Origin: Actinomucor elegans
Lineage: Eukaryota; Mucoromycota; Mucoromycetes; Mucorales; Mucoraceae
Reading direction: 5' to 3'
DNA length: 64,000 nt
Assembly (NCBI GenBank): GCA_026027325.1
Contig: JAMSLZ010000010.1
Location: 1,338,359-1,402,358 of the forward strand
The notes under the pieces were generated by a model. It was not told where the DNA came from, ran no database searches, and saw nothing but the letters and a program-made list of their open reading frames with translations. This document shows, piece after piece, positions 23,801-34,512 of this stretch. The translations under genes and the position numbers were made by a program. The first letter of the stretch is position 1, and every line of letters begins with the position of its first letter.

Positions 23801-25097
23801 TAAGATGTTGACTACCATGGGTAAGACCTTTGACAGCTCCAGTAGGAAAAACAAGGAATGGCTTGATATCTATTTCCAAAGAATGGAAGAGATGTACAAG
23901 TCTAGTACTTTGAGTTCAAGAGTCAAGTTTATGATCTTGGTAAGATATATAGAAGGATACATAAACAGTTATCTAACCATTGTTTATAATTAGGATGTGT
24001 TTGATCTTCGTAAGAGCAAATGGACACTTAAGCGTGGTAACCAACCTGCTCCTACTACAATTGCCCAAATCCATGAACAAGCCAAGAAGGCCAACGAAGA
24101 AAAGGAAAAAGAAACCATGAAGCGTTCTGGTAGCTCCCGTGGTGGCAATGTTTCTCAACCTATGTCCCGTCAAGGATCTCACCGTGGTGGAGGACGTGAT
24201 ATCCAACGCCAGACTTCATCTCGCAGCAATACACAAGATAAAAACCAAAACAGTGGAGGCAGTAGTCCTGCTGCTGCTTCCGATGGCTGGAATACTGTCG
24301 GCACTGGTAGTCCTGCTGCAGCACCTCGTCCTGGTCGTAATGAACTTGCTAACTTTGGTAAGACTGATCGTAGTAAACCAAGACCTGGTGTGCTTGGTCC
24401 TTCCAGCAGTCCTTTCTCTAGCTTGGTTCGTTCTGGCTCCAAGACTGGTCTTGATAAGAAAGCTTCTCCTGCTGAAAACCGTTCTTCCAGCCCTGCTACA
24501 TCCATGTCCAACATGTTTAGTGCTTTGGGTGGTGAAGGTCACGAAGAAGAATCGACTGGTGAAAGAAAGAAGTTGCAATTATTACCCCGCGGCGCTGCTG
24601 AAAGCCCAGCTTCTGATGAGGCTGAAAAGACTGAAGATACTCCTGCCGCTTCTGAAGAGAAGCCCAAGTTAAGCGACGAAATCATTGAACGTAGATCCAA
24701 GAGCACCATTGAAGAATATTTCAGTCTTCGTGATAAGAAGGTATAGTTTCTTGATAAACGTTTCAAATTGAATAATAGACTCATTTTTGTATAGGAATTA
24801 TGCGAATGTGTCAAGGAATTAGATCACACAGACTACCATGTCATTTTTGCCAGCAAGTTGTTAGACGTTGTTGAAAAGAAGACTGAAGATGTCCAAGTTG
24901 TGTGTGAGATGATTGAAGTTCTTTTCAAGGAAAACTTGTTAACCAGAGACGAATTTGTCCTTGCCTTCAAGAAATTCTGGGAAGGCTATGAAGATTTAGT
25001 TATTGATGTCCCCAAGGCACCAGAACATGTCGATAAGCTTCTTGCTGCTACTGGTATCGAACGTTCCGAAGTTGAATGCGAACCCGAGAGCTACTAA
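20812..25097 (+). CDS. Translation initiation factor eIF4G
   Basis: Eight exons (20812-21038, 21102-21178, 21240-21337, 21393-21632, 21689-21991, 22050-23939, 23994-24740, 24795-25097) give 1294 aa. eIF4G is the cytosolic scaffold that joins cap-bound eIF4E, eIF4A and poly(A)-binding protein to the small ribosomal subunit. Seen here: a low-complexity N-terminus with the IKIVNP motif (about 310), a run of 7-residue KAKEEAE units (about 316-422), an eIF4E-docking YxxxxL-phi motif in SYDSAFLMQF (about 539), RGG-like Arg/Gly/Ser stretches, a MIF4G domain (from about 711, VIIRKIKALLNKLTLERF), a second Ser/Arg-rich linker, and a C-terminal MA3 domain (from about 1178, KSTIEEYFSLRDKKELCECV). The first in-frame ATG (20812) is used; an upstream in-frame TTG is not a likely start. 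Confidence 0.95.
22050..22370 (+). repeat. 21-bp coding minisatellite in eIF4G (KAKEEAE units)
   Basis: About fourteen near-identical 21-base units encode AKEEAEK, AKEEAEQ or AKEEAER. The alternating E and K at i/i+4 spacing predicts a stiff single alpha-helix. Units differ mainly in the last codon (AAG, CAA, AGA). Confidence 0.9.
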
Positions 25098-25489
25098 AGC
25101 TTTTTTGTATAAAAAAAAAGAATCCATAATTGTATAAAATCAAAACAGCTATTACCTATATAAAAAGTTTCAAAATTATTAGTTCATTTTCTTTCTTAAA
25201 GGCCAAAGCTATTGATATGCGTTACAACTGTTCTGCATTATCCTTTGTTTTTTTTTTTTTTAGTATTACCCTCTTTACTGTCTTTGCATCATCTCAATAA
25301 ATCAAAAATCCTGCTATTATTCATAAGAAACTTTCTTTTCTTTGAACATTACAACAGATTGTTTCCATCATATCACCGAATCAAGAAAATCCATAGTTTT
25401 GATTTGGTAAAAGAAACAAAACAATCATATGGCTAATGAGCGTTACAATTTGACAGATCTGTTTACCACATTAGAGTTTGAGAATATTT

Positions 25490-25575
25490 CCAGACTTCTA
25501 TTAAATGCGCCAGCTCATTCTGATCATGGACTGCGATATATACTTGGCCAAGATCGGCCGAAAGATCTTAAAATG
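25490..25575 (-). repeat. Dispersed repeat copy
   Basis: Minus strand reads AAGATCTTTCGGCCGATCTT, then GGCCAAG, and 3' TGATCAGAATGAGCTGGCGC. This is one of the better-preserved 5' ends. Confidence 0.6.
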
Positions 25576-25654
25576 GGCCACAATTGCTATGAAACATAAA
25601 ATTCATTATTCATCTTTAAAATATGTGTGTATATATATATTATGCAATAAATGA

Positions 25655-25712
25655 AACAGCAGTTCATACTGAACATGTACCGCCTCTCAAATGCAACATT
25701 CAATCGAGATCA
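25655..25712 (-). repeat. Dispersed repeat copy
   Basis: Minus strand reads GATCTCGATTGAATGTTGCA, then CATGTTCAGTATGAACTGCT. Confidence 0.6.
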
Positions 25713-25866
25713 AACATTAGCACCCTATAAACTATTCTTTTTCAATCCTTGGAGATCCTTTCTGATTGGCAATTAACACACATGTTTTATGTCTCGCTTC
25801 AGCATTTTGCTATACCAAACTGGATATTTGTCTTTCGAAAGCAACTGCTTTAAACAAAAATTAATG

Positions 25867-26139
25867 TCACATCCAGCAGTTTCGGGTACTTGTGATTTCA
25901 ATTACTTCATTGGCTTCTGTGGTTAAATTTGTTTTGACTTCTTTGATTGCATCCAGTAAATTCAGGAGGTCAACATTATATCGATCGATTTGGCTTGCAG
26001 CAATTAAGCAGATAATAAGGAGGTAGCGCTTTGAATTTTTCGTTTTTAGTAGAGCCATACATTGAAGAGTGAGAGCAATAACGATCTCCGGTAAGGTAGC
26101 TATTTCAGAAGGATAAATTAAAGTTTCTTTTTTAAACAA
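25867..26139 (-). CDS. Short hypothetical ORF, unproven
   Basis: 90-codon frame from an ATG at 26139. It has two hydrophobic helix-like stretches (IVIALTLQCMALL and YLLIICLIAA) and a charged end. The amino-acid mix is more protein-like than its neighbours, but no motif, splice partner or family is recognised. It may be a fragment of an old gene or chance. Confidence 0.2.
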   Translation of the reverse strand: MFKKETLIYPSEIATLPEIVIALTLQCMALLKTKNSKRYLLIICLIAASQIDRYNVDLLNLLDAIKEVKTNLTTEANEVIEITSTRNCWM

Positions 26140-26422
26140 ATAACCCAGCTCTAAAGAGCATGTAATTCTCTGTTTTCTTTATTAAGCTGACTGACGTTTT
26201 TCGCGGTATAACCTACATGTAATCTTATGTACTTGGTATATTGGCTGTACTTACAATACAATGAGATATCTGCTAAATCATTCTGGCTTTCGATTATACC
26301 CCTCTTTTTAACTTATATAATAAAAGGTAATCCTATGTTTTGCAGGATTCTGTCCCTAATGTCTCTCTAATATTACTTTGCATATCCAAAACCGTCAAGC
26401 GCTAAGTAATTGCAATATTAGA

Positions 26423-26615
26423 CTAGTAGGATCGGTCGAAAAATCTATAGAACATTTAACAATCATATGAAAAGCAGGCAATTTACAATTAACTGTTGAA
26501 AAGTAGCATATTTCTTGCGCTTTAGTCAGACAATGGTTCTAGTGGTTGTTTTCGATCATTTTGAACGAGTACTAGTCGCAAGATGAAATATCTGAATTGA
26601 ATCAGTCTAGAGATC
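26423..26615 (-). repeat. Two diverged dispersed repeat fragments
   Basis: At 26423-26450 the minus strand has AGATTTTTCGACCGATCC, the family's 5' end; at 26535-26615 a second minus fragment starts AGATCTCTAGACTGATTC. Both are degraded. Confidence 0.4.
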
Positions 26616-27191
26616 TAGAAATCCTACAAGTAAAAACCTTGAAGAAATTTATTCCAAGAAATGGAAATTGCAACTTAGAGAACTCTAAAGCACAAATGCA
26701 TATAGCACAAACGTAGTAAAATTTGTAGAAATTACTTCTTTTTTTGAATGATATGCGGTTTGTGTATGAATCTTTCTGTATTTATTAAGTTTGCGGCATT
26801 AACAGATCGCCTTTGTTTTCCATCTATTTCCAGCTATTCAAAGTTATAGCTTGACCTGACTTTTAGCTCAGATATGATTGTTTAGACAATTAGTTGAGAG
26901 GGGAGAAGAAGGACTCATTTTTAACTTCAGGCTATCCAACGAATTTCATCGATATGTATTTCTACTACCAGCTTAGTTTGGTTTCACAGCATTGAAGCAC
27001 GATTATCATCACAATAAATCAATACATAACATTACATAAGTCTCCATACTTTATTTAGAGATATTTGTATCGATAGAAGATCATGTACACATACACTTGC
27101 TTTCACATAGAATTAGGTTATATAATGCTATCTAGTTAATCATTTAAGCTTTATTATTACTGCTGCTGCGGTTAGTATGATAGATAATAAG

Positions 27192-29642
27192 TTAAATCTT
27201 GGTTTTGGTTCTGAATTTAAGTAAAGGCGCTAAGATTTCCAAAGGACCAGCCTTTTTCAAAAACTCGTGCTAAAATAATGATCAGTATATACGATAAGTT
27301 TAGAATATTAATATCAGAGCTTACATTGATTAATTCCATTGAATTGGCTCGAGATCTAACATCAACACAAAGGCATACTGCTAAAAACGATTTCAATTCA
27401 CTCGATAATCTTTCTGGGTTCTTCAAGGTAGGCGTGCCATTGGTGGCGATTAGATACAAAGCTTTCAAAGGTTCTTCATCAAGATAAGGTGGTTCGTTTT
27501 CGATCATCTCGATAGCCATGATGCCAAGAGACCAAATATCGACCTTTGCACCATATTCTTTTTGCTTGACTACCTCAGGTGCCATCTATTTCAGATGAAT
27601 TAGTTGGCCTGTTTTTTTGTTTTGTTCATAATGCCAAACTCACCCAATAGGGCGTTCCGACCATGGTCGCACGCTTTCTCTTTTGATCAGTGAGCTTTGC
27701 GCAAAAACCAAAATCACTAATTTTAACGTGGCCCTGAGCATTAAGCAGTATATTGTCTGATTTGATGTCTCTGTGGATAATGTTTTGTGAATGCAAATGA
27801 TGAAGACCTGCTACGGTTTCCAGACAAACGGTTGAAATTTGCTGTTCAGTCATTTTACTGTTGTTATCAATGACATCCGTCAAAGCACCGCCTTCCATAA
27901 ACTCCATGACGACCCAAAGATCGGAGCTTCCAACGAGGAAAGAGTCGAGGAAATTAACAATGTTAGGATGCTGCGATTCTTTCATAACCAGGATTTCATT
28001 AACAATGAGCTCTTTGCGAGGTTGATGTGCTAAATCCATTTGCTTTACTGCGACCTTGGTATTAGTTGCTAGTGAGTTTGCAACGTAAACTGAACCAGAA
28101 GCACTGAATAGAAAGTTAGAGGACAAGTAATACAAATGGTTTACAACTTAATTACCCTTGGCCGACCCTTTTAATCTTCTTGTAACACTCGTTAGGGTCA
28201 CCTTTAGATACTACAGAGCCTATAATAGATTCAAGTAAGTCTCAATAATATGTGACAGTGTAGACAAAGTGCTTTTACGAAGTTTTTCCATGATTTGCGC
28301 TTCAGACATGGTACTAATTCTTTGCTCCACCTTCTTTTTGGAAGACACTTGAGCAGCTGCCTTTTCTCTTTCTCTTTCACGATGTAAGCGTTCTCTTTCG
28401 CGTTCACGCTCCTTTTCTTTCTCGCTTTCCAGGTGTTGCTTTTGCTGTTCTTCTTTTTCTCTAGAGATTTGAAGATGATAGTAATCAACACTGCTTGTTC
28501 TAACAGGAATCTTCTTTTCTTCCAAGATATCTGCACCCAATAGTTTCTCGAGATGGCCTCCAGGGACCGGACTTCCATTATAATCTTTGGATGGTAACGA
28601 GTAATTGCCCTATAAGGTTTTAATACTTGTATGGGTTAATTTAGTGCATTTGATCTTACAGGCAAAGCAGGAGTGACCATATTTGTTTTATGTGTAGGTT
28701 TTGGTGATGAAGGTTGCGATTGTTGGTCCTATTTTACTCTTAGTGTTACGTAGGGTTGTACTATTCAGTATTTACCTGTAATTTGAGTTCAGAAAGAGCC
28801 ACTAGTGTGGATGGTGATGGTGGAGGGGGAGCAGGTCGAGTTGGTATATTCTTAGGTGGTAATTTAACATTAGGAACAGGTTGTTTCTGTTCTTCTTGGT
28901 GAAGCGAGTTTTCTTGTATCATTTTAGCCCAACCCACGCCACTCATGCGTTCCACTGCCCCTTGAAGTTGAGAGGTACCATATTCTTCTTCTTCTCGTTT
29001 GGTTTGTTCAGCATAAAACTCTAATACATCTAATACTGCTTGCGGATTCTTGGCTGCGTCTTCTGCTGTAATAGCTGATCCTTTTAAAAGACGTGTCCAC
29101 TGATCAGGTAAGCCCTGGTATACAAATATATACATATCAGTATGAGAACTAAGAGTATGTATGCTTTCTTACCGTAAATGCTCCTGTAATTGGATCGAAA
29201 CCCACATGCACGTTATGAATAAAATTCGTTGGACCAGAGGTTCCAACGGAGGATCTCTTATAGAGTTATTAGTTTTTACTAGTCTTTTTGGTATATATGA
29301 AGGGCCTACGTTGTAAATCTCATCCATCCAGCTATAGAGTTCTTCATCACTTTTACAAGAAACATAGTATGTTTTGTCCTTGGCTGATATTTCAAAGCAG
29401 TAAGGCTTCAAATCTATTCTCGTGACTGACCCTATATCTTTGAGAAACAAAAGACCAATACATTGCCCAGCCTGTAGTAACTTGTAAGCACTTTTTTTTT
29501 CAGAAAGACTTCTGCATTTTACCTCATTACGATGAAATGTTAAAGACTGATCTCTTAACACACAGTATCTTTTGGACCAAATCCAAGCTCTTAAGCCTTC
29601 TTCTTTCAAAGACAGATAACCTTCTTTGATAATCTCTGGCAT
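27192..29642 (-). CDS. p21-activated kinase, Cla4 type (PH-CRIB-STE20 kinase)
   Basis: Ten minus-strand exons (29642-29523, 29471-29310, 29256-29173, 29114-28776, 28728-28660, 28609-28279, 28219-28156, 28103-27644, 27585-27325, 27269-27192) give 655 aa. A PH domain is at 1-94, a CRIB motif from about 102 ([15 protein letters not shown]), a charged Glu/Arg coiled-coil-like stretch at about 300-345, and the kinase from about 380. Catalytic residues are present: GQGASGSV loop, Lys410, HRD 500-502, DFG 520-522, and Thr536 before GTPYW. Binding of GTP-loaded Cdc42/Rac to CRIB relieves autoinhibition; such kinases control polarity, septins and cytokinesis. Having both PH and CRIB places it with Cla4/Skm1 rather than Ste20. 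Intron 1 is 51 bp with no stop, so retention would add 17 residues inside the PH domain. Confidence 0.94.
29472..29522 (-). other. 51-bp stop-free intron (3n) in the PAK gene
   Basis: GT donor (GTAAAA) and TACTACAG acceptor, length 51, with no stop in the exon frame. Retention would insert 17 residues (starting [10 protein letters not shown]) between PH-domain strands. Confidence 0.7.
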
Positions 29643-30848
29643 AGGTTATTTAGGTATATGATAAAGAAGGGGAAAGAAGAGAAGAAAGAAGCAGGAGAGA
29701 TTTTTTCTCATAATGAACTGTGCAATAACATTATTATGAATCGCACTCTATTTTCATTCGGAGATGGCTGTGAGGCGGGTATATAAGTAATTACAGCGAC
29801 TCATCACTGTGAAACCTACGAGAAAAGGTACCAGAAGCACTGTATAACACAAATATTACCAAATACATGTAAATTAAACGACTGTAGTCTCAGTAATTTA
29901 TGTGCTTTGCTTTTCTTGCAGTTCCCGCCAACTTAGTTTTAGTCTTTTTAATCAACTTGCGATCCAATGCATTTTGATATCGAAAAAATATACATTTCGG
30001 GATAAAAATGCTTGCTTCCAAGTTCAATCTTCTGGTAAAAAAAAACCTTGAAAAGTGATGACTTTATAGTTTCCTCCAAAGGCGCTATATACAAGAATTA
30101 TATGGCGCAGCCATTATGGTAGAATTCAGGAAAGTATTTTACCGAACAAAGTCAGCAGTTTTTCGAAAAAAGCACGCGTACATTAGACCAATAGAGTGCA
30201 CCCACTCTATAATCACAAAATCATCCTTTGTCTGGTTTCTGTGTTAAGCTTAAATGTTTCTAACTCGGGTTGTGGTATATTTTATAGCCTAATCAAAGCA
30301 TTAATGTATATAGTGAACCGTACACAACTAAGTTGTATTATTAACGATGTCTTTAAATGGCCTTTTCTATCGCTAAAAGCTGACGCAAATGTACTATTAC
30401 TCCTACTACAATGCGATATTCACGTTTTTGATTGGCTGTGGATGATTTAATCATAATAACCACCACTACCACCAAGAGGTCTTCAGAATGCAAGCAAAAA
30501 AACTCTGTTCAGAAATTTGATCCCATTTTTTATAAAATACATATCAAATAAATTTATATATAATTAAATAGCACGTTGAATGCCACAATGGCCAACAGAT
30601 ATTTCGTTTAATTCACAGAGATGCTATTGATAAAAATCTGTTTTTGGATCTTTTTGAAATGTTGTCATACTTCCAAGATTCCATAAAATCTAAAACAAAT
30701 GCATTTGAATACTCTCAGATAAGATAAATCTGTTTTATCAACAGATTATGTTTCCAAGGTACTGCTTTGAGCTCTAAAAAAACAATTACTTTGTAAAAAT
30801 TGCATTTGGATTTTCAAAAATTATTTCATTTCCAACATCTCTTTATTA

Positions 30849-30945
30849 CTCGATCGATTCTAGTCAAATGTCGCACCTGAAAACTGATATTTGTTTATAA
30901 TGAAGTATTGTGTTTACTGAGGCTATTATTTGTCTAAAAGGAATA
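30849..30945 (+). repeat. Dispersed repeat copy
   Basis: Keeps CTCGATCGATTCTAGTCAAA, then TGTCGCACCTGA and the distal TATTATTTGTCTAAAAGG. Confidence 0.6.
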
Positions 30946-30989
30946 CAACGAATACTACATGCATTTCAAGCTTACTAGATCCAATAATC

Positions 30990-31085
30990 AGTAGATCTCT
31001 CGACCAATTCCGGCCAAATGTTGCAATTGATTGTATTTTGATATTCAGAATAAACTCCTTTATCTACACTGAAACATTTGTTTAA
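30990..31085 (+). repeat. Dispersed repeat copy
   Basis: Keeps TAGATCTCTCGACCAATTCC, then GGCCAAATGTTGCA and GATATTCAGAATAAACTCC. Confidence 0.6.
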
Positions 31086-31499
31086 CTTGATTAAAGCAAA
31101 ATGTGCGTACGATTTTCAGGTGAATAGAGATAGATTATGTATATTATATATAACTTACTTTCCTATCTGTGCAATATTATCATTATAAAGTGAGAGTCTC
31201 GACGATGTTTGCATATATATATATAGAACTCTCAAAATCAAAAACATATTGTAAGATATACATAAAAATAGCACCTGCAAATGCTCAAATGATAAGACAC
31301 AATAAACAATAACAATGCATAACATTAATAAATCTGCCATTTAAGTTTGGAAATTCATAAAGAATAAAGAAAGTCCAAATAGTAAGGAGAGTAAAGAGAC
31401 ATCCGATAGGCGTTATATACTACATTATACAGATTTGTTTTTATTTAGCTTATTGATTGAATGCTGATCATAATAGAGATTAAAAATGCATTTGAAGCA

Positions 31500-33544
31500 T
31501 TATGATGACGCTTTGGCATGCTTTCTTTTGACGAATTTAACTTGTCCAGAAGGTGGCCCAGTATGCTCGCTCTCTGCTCCCATGACATTGATCTCACCAA
31601 CTGCCGTCATATCGTAATTGCGAATAAAGTAAGATACGATGCCTTTGATTTGATGAGTAGCAAACCATCGGCCTGGACAAGCGTGTCTAGTAAACAAAGA
31701 AACGATAGTAAGCACCTATGTAGAAATAATGCTGTGCGATATACTTACTTGCCCATGCCAAATGATATATTATCAATGCTTGCTTTGGTCACCAACTTGT
31801 TAAGACCAACAAATCGAAAACCGTCAAACTTCTCTGGATGAATAAGCCCTTTTTGGTTTTCAGGATCATGATGAACATGCCACATATTAACAAAGACCTC
31901 TTTACCTATATATAGCTCTTATTAGTCACCGTTACGCATTGTGTAGCTGAATTATCTGTATGAACCTGGCTTCACTATGGCTCCTGATTTAAGTACAATG
32001 TCTTGATTACTGATATTCGTGTGTGCTAAGCCAATACCCACCATACGAGTACGCATTGCTTCATGTATAAAGCTATCTAACTTGACTAAGCGTCGATAAA
32101 CGCCAGGCGTATAGAGAACCTTGTCAGTGTCGGCTATACCTTCTGCCTCTAGAGCCTCATTTTGTTCTTCCCTCAGTGCTTGAATGTATTCAGGATATTT
32201 CAAGAGACAATAAAATACATAGGTTACGGCGCCTGCGGTGGTGTGGACCCCGACAAAGATAAAGACTAAGATAACGGTGGTAATTGATTCAAGATAATCA
32301 TTATCAATTTCATGAGGATAAGTATTTAATATATAGTCCAGAACATCATAATTGTTCTTCTGTATTAAAGTAACGTAGAATGGGGTTAGAGCTCACAGGC
32401 TTAATAGTTTTACTATTACATACTTTTGCCTCAAGTTTTCTTTTGTATATCTCTTTTTCTATGGTTCCTCGAATCAGTTTTCTGTATTTTTGAACTACTT
32501 CCGTTTTAGGACTCATATATCTACAAATAAATAGAAAGTTGAGTATAATGAAAGTTAGGTTAGTCGTAACCACTCACCGCATATAAAGTTTATTGACCAA
32601 AGGCGAAACGACACGCAATATACCAGGCCTCATTTCATCGCCAATGTCCTTGACTGACTGCTCAAAGGCATACAGTAAGTCTTCGTTATTGCAAAGTTCT
32701 AAACCAACAAATGCTGATGCGCTATATTTTGAGACGAACTTTCTTATAAAAGGTAATAAATCAGGCAGCGTAAATTCAGATTCTGTGTAAAGAGGCCTAT
32801 TAGCTTTGATGGCACAACCGTTTACTTTAATTTTTTATAAGTACCTTTAATGTGATCTGCCTCTTGTAAAAACTATCGAATAATATTTCTGTTAATAACA
32901 CTTAAAAATCGTATAAATATATTATTTTACCAGTTCAAATGCTCGAGGACTGTAGTCTTTCAAATTAGGCGTTAAGTGCTTCATAATAATATCACTAATA
33001 GCGCTTTCTGGCAAAATATAGGTATTGATTCCTTGAAAAAAGTTATTGCCAATATACTAATTCGATATTAAAACGCTAACTCCTATATTATATTATGTCC
33101 GTATACTAGTTACCTTAAATTGACTTGTAGGAAAACTCAAGTCCGGGTGATGAAATACTTCAGGTGCATCCTCTGCGCCAACCACCGTGACCAATTCGCC
33201 ATGGAAATGCATACGAAATATAGACCCATACTTTTCGGTATTTATCTTTGTAAAAAGAGGAGGGTCCTTGTAGTAATCAGCTGTGGATCCGAGAAAAGGT
33301 ATTTTGTATGGGACTAGTGGAGGTATTTTTTCTTTTTTCTATCGGTAACATTTAGTCCATGCAATATCCCTTCCTCCCCCCCCCCCCTTCTCTCCCTCTC
33401 TTCCCACCTTTCGCTCACCCAAAGCCATACCTGATTGGCCACCTTTAATGTGAATGTGGGCTTGATGAGCGCCACAGCGAAGAAAATGGTGCCTATTACA
33501 AGGCCAATCTTTTCAATTCGCTTATCTGTAATTATATCTTGCAT
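31500..33544 (-). CDS. Cytochrome P450 (copy 2)
   Basis: Nine exons (33544-33431, 33338-33114, 33056-32931, 32872-32845, 32782-32578, 32520-32424, 32359-31966, 31905-31749, 31686-31500) give 510 aa. Exons 1-5, 7 and 8 have exactly the lengths of copy 1. Exon 6 is 12 bases shorter, in frame, and exon 9 is 3 bases longer. It has an N-terminal anchor (about 10-28), a PPLVPYKIPFLGS hinge, VGVHTT in the I-helix, EAMR as ExxR, and FGMGKHACPG with ligand Cys452. Role and location are as for copy 1; the different I-helix (TT against TG) and K-helix suggest a different substrate. Intron 1 contains an 11-base G run on the coding strand. Confidence 0.93.
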
Positions 33545-33582
33545 TTGTTTGAGAGACACCGAGAAACAAAGACTCGAGCTTA

Positions 33583-33598
33583 GTTTATATATGCAAAA
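33583..33598 (-). promoter_or_regulatory. TATA-like element of P450 copy 2
   Basis: TTTTGCATATATAAAC on the minus strand about 45 bases before the ATG; nearly the same word and spacing as copy 1. Confidence 0.45.
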
Positions 33599-34199
33599 TT
33601 TGAGCATTGCCAAATTTAGAGAAAAACAGCCGAAATAAAAAATCAAGAGAAAGGCTTGGCGGATGATGGGGTTTTACAAGTGAAAGGTATTCAAACGAAC
33701 AAATAATAGATAATCTAATCTTATAGAGTAGCCAATGTCTACTATTAAATATTCTTTATTGCTATCATTTAAGCGTTGTAAATGTTGATATGATGTACTA
33801 CCCCTTGCTATGGAAAGCTAATACGCGCTTTAAGAGAGAGTCGGGGGGGGGGGACAAGAGACAAGTTTCTATATCACCTTCAACGACAAGGGATCCAGTA
33901 GACTCAACAAAAGGCACATGAAGATACTATTATGGCTCGTTGATAAGTTCCTGATAAGTTGGTCTGTGTTGAATCTAAAAACTACGCTCTGATTCAACTT
34001 GGTACCTCAAACTTTCTCCTTCCATTAGCCTTCAGTAAGGCAATGAATTATTAATACATACTTTGGATTGTATAAAACAAAGTAATATTATGAATCTTGT
34101 CTCTAAAATTGCTTTATCACAATTTAAAAGTGATAGAAAAGCCTGCCATCGCTATGGAACTTTTGGTTTCTATTGGTTGACGGATATTAAACAATGCTT
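33599..34199. other. Intergenic stretch before the CACTA element
   Basis: About 100 bases next to the P450 still resemble the upstream region of copy 1. A 10-base G run lies at 33843. No gene. Confidence 0.55.
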
Positions 34200-34202
34200 G
34201 TC
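34200..34202. repeat. Target-site duplication, left (GTC)
   Basis: GTC directly before the CACTA terminus. It is repeated after the right terminus at 39442-39444. Three bases is the duplication length of CACTA elements. Confidence 0.8.
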
Positions 34203-34400
34203 CACTATGGGAAAAAAAAAGTGAAATAAAGTGAATTCATGGCAAAATCAAGTGAATTTCAAGTGAATTAGTGCTTTCACCTGAATTTAAAGTGAAATAA
34301 AGTGAATTTCATGGCAACTTGGAAACCAGGTTAATGCACCTTAACTTTTATTTCCATTATTTTTCCATGAATTTCCATGTTTCCCAATTGGAGTGAATAT
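34203..34400. repeat. Left terminus and subterminal GTGAA(A/T)T repeats
   Basis: After the inverted repeat, GTGAAATAAAGTGAATTC and AAGTGAATTTCAAGTGAATT recur over about 120 bp. The same word dominates the right end and the MITE, which suggests binding sites for an element-encoded protein. Confidence 0.7.
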
Positions 34401-34512
34401 GGAGCTAGTTCGAGTAAATTGTATGTTAAACTAAACAGTGAAGCAGAGCTCTGGTTTCAACGAATATAAGACAGCATTGATAGTATAGAATAAATTTATA
34501 TATGTACTTGGT

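Larger units (their letters stand above)
25098..27191. other. Gene-poor interval (2.1 kb)
   Basis: Holds the eIF4G 3' flank, several minus-oriented dispersed repeat copies and one short minus frame (25867-26139) treated separately. Nothing else is supported. Confidence 0.55.
29643..31499. other. Intergenic, with PAK promoter side and two repeat copies
   Basis: A TATATA element lies near 29780, about 135 bases before the PAK start. Two dispersed repeat copies lie at 30849-31085. No supported gene. Confidence 0.55.
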
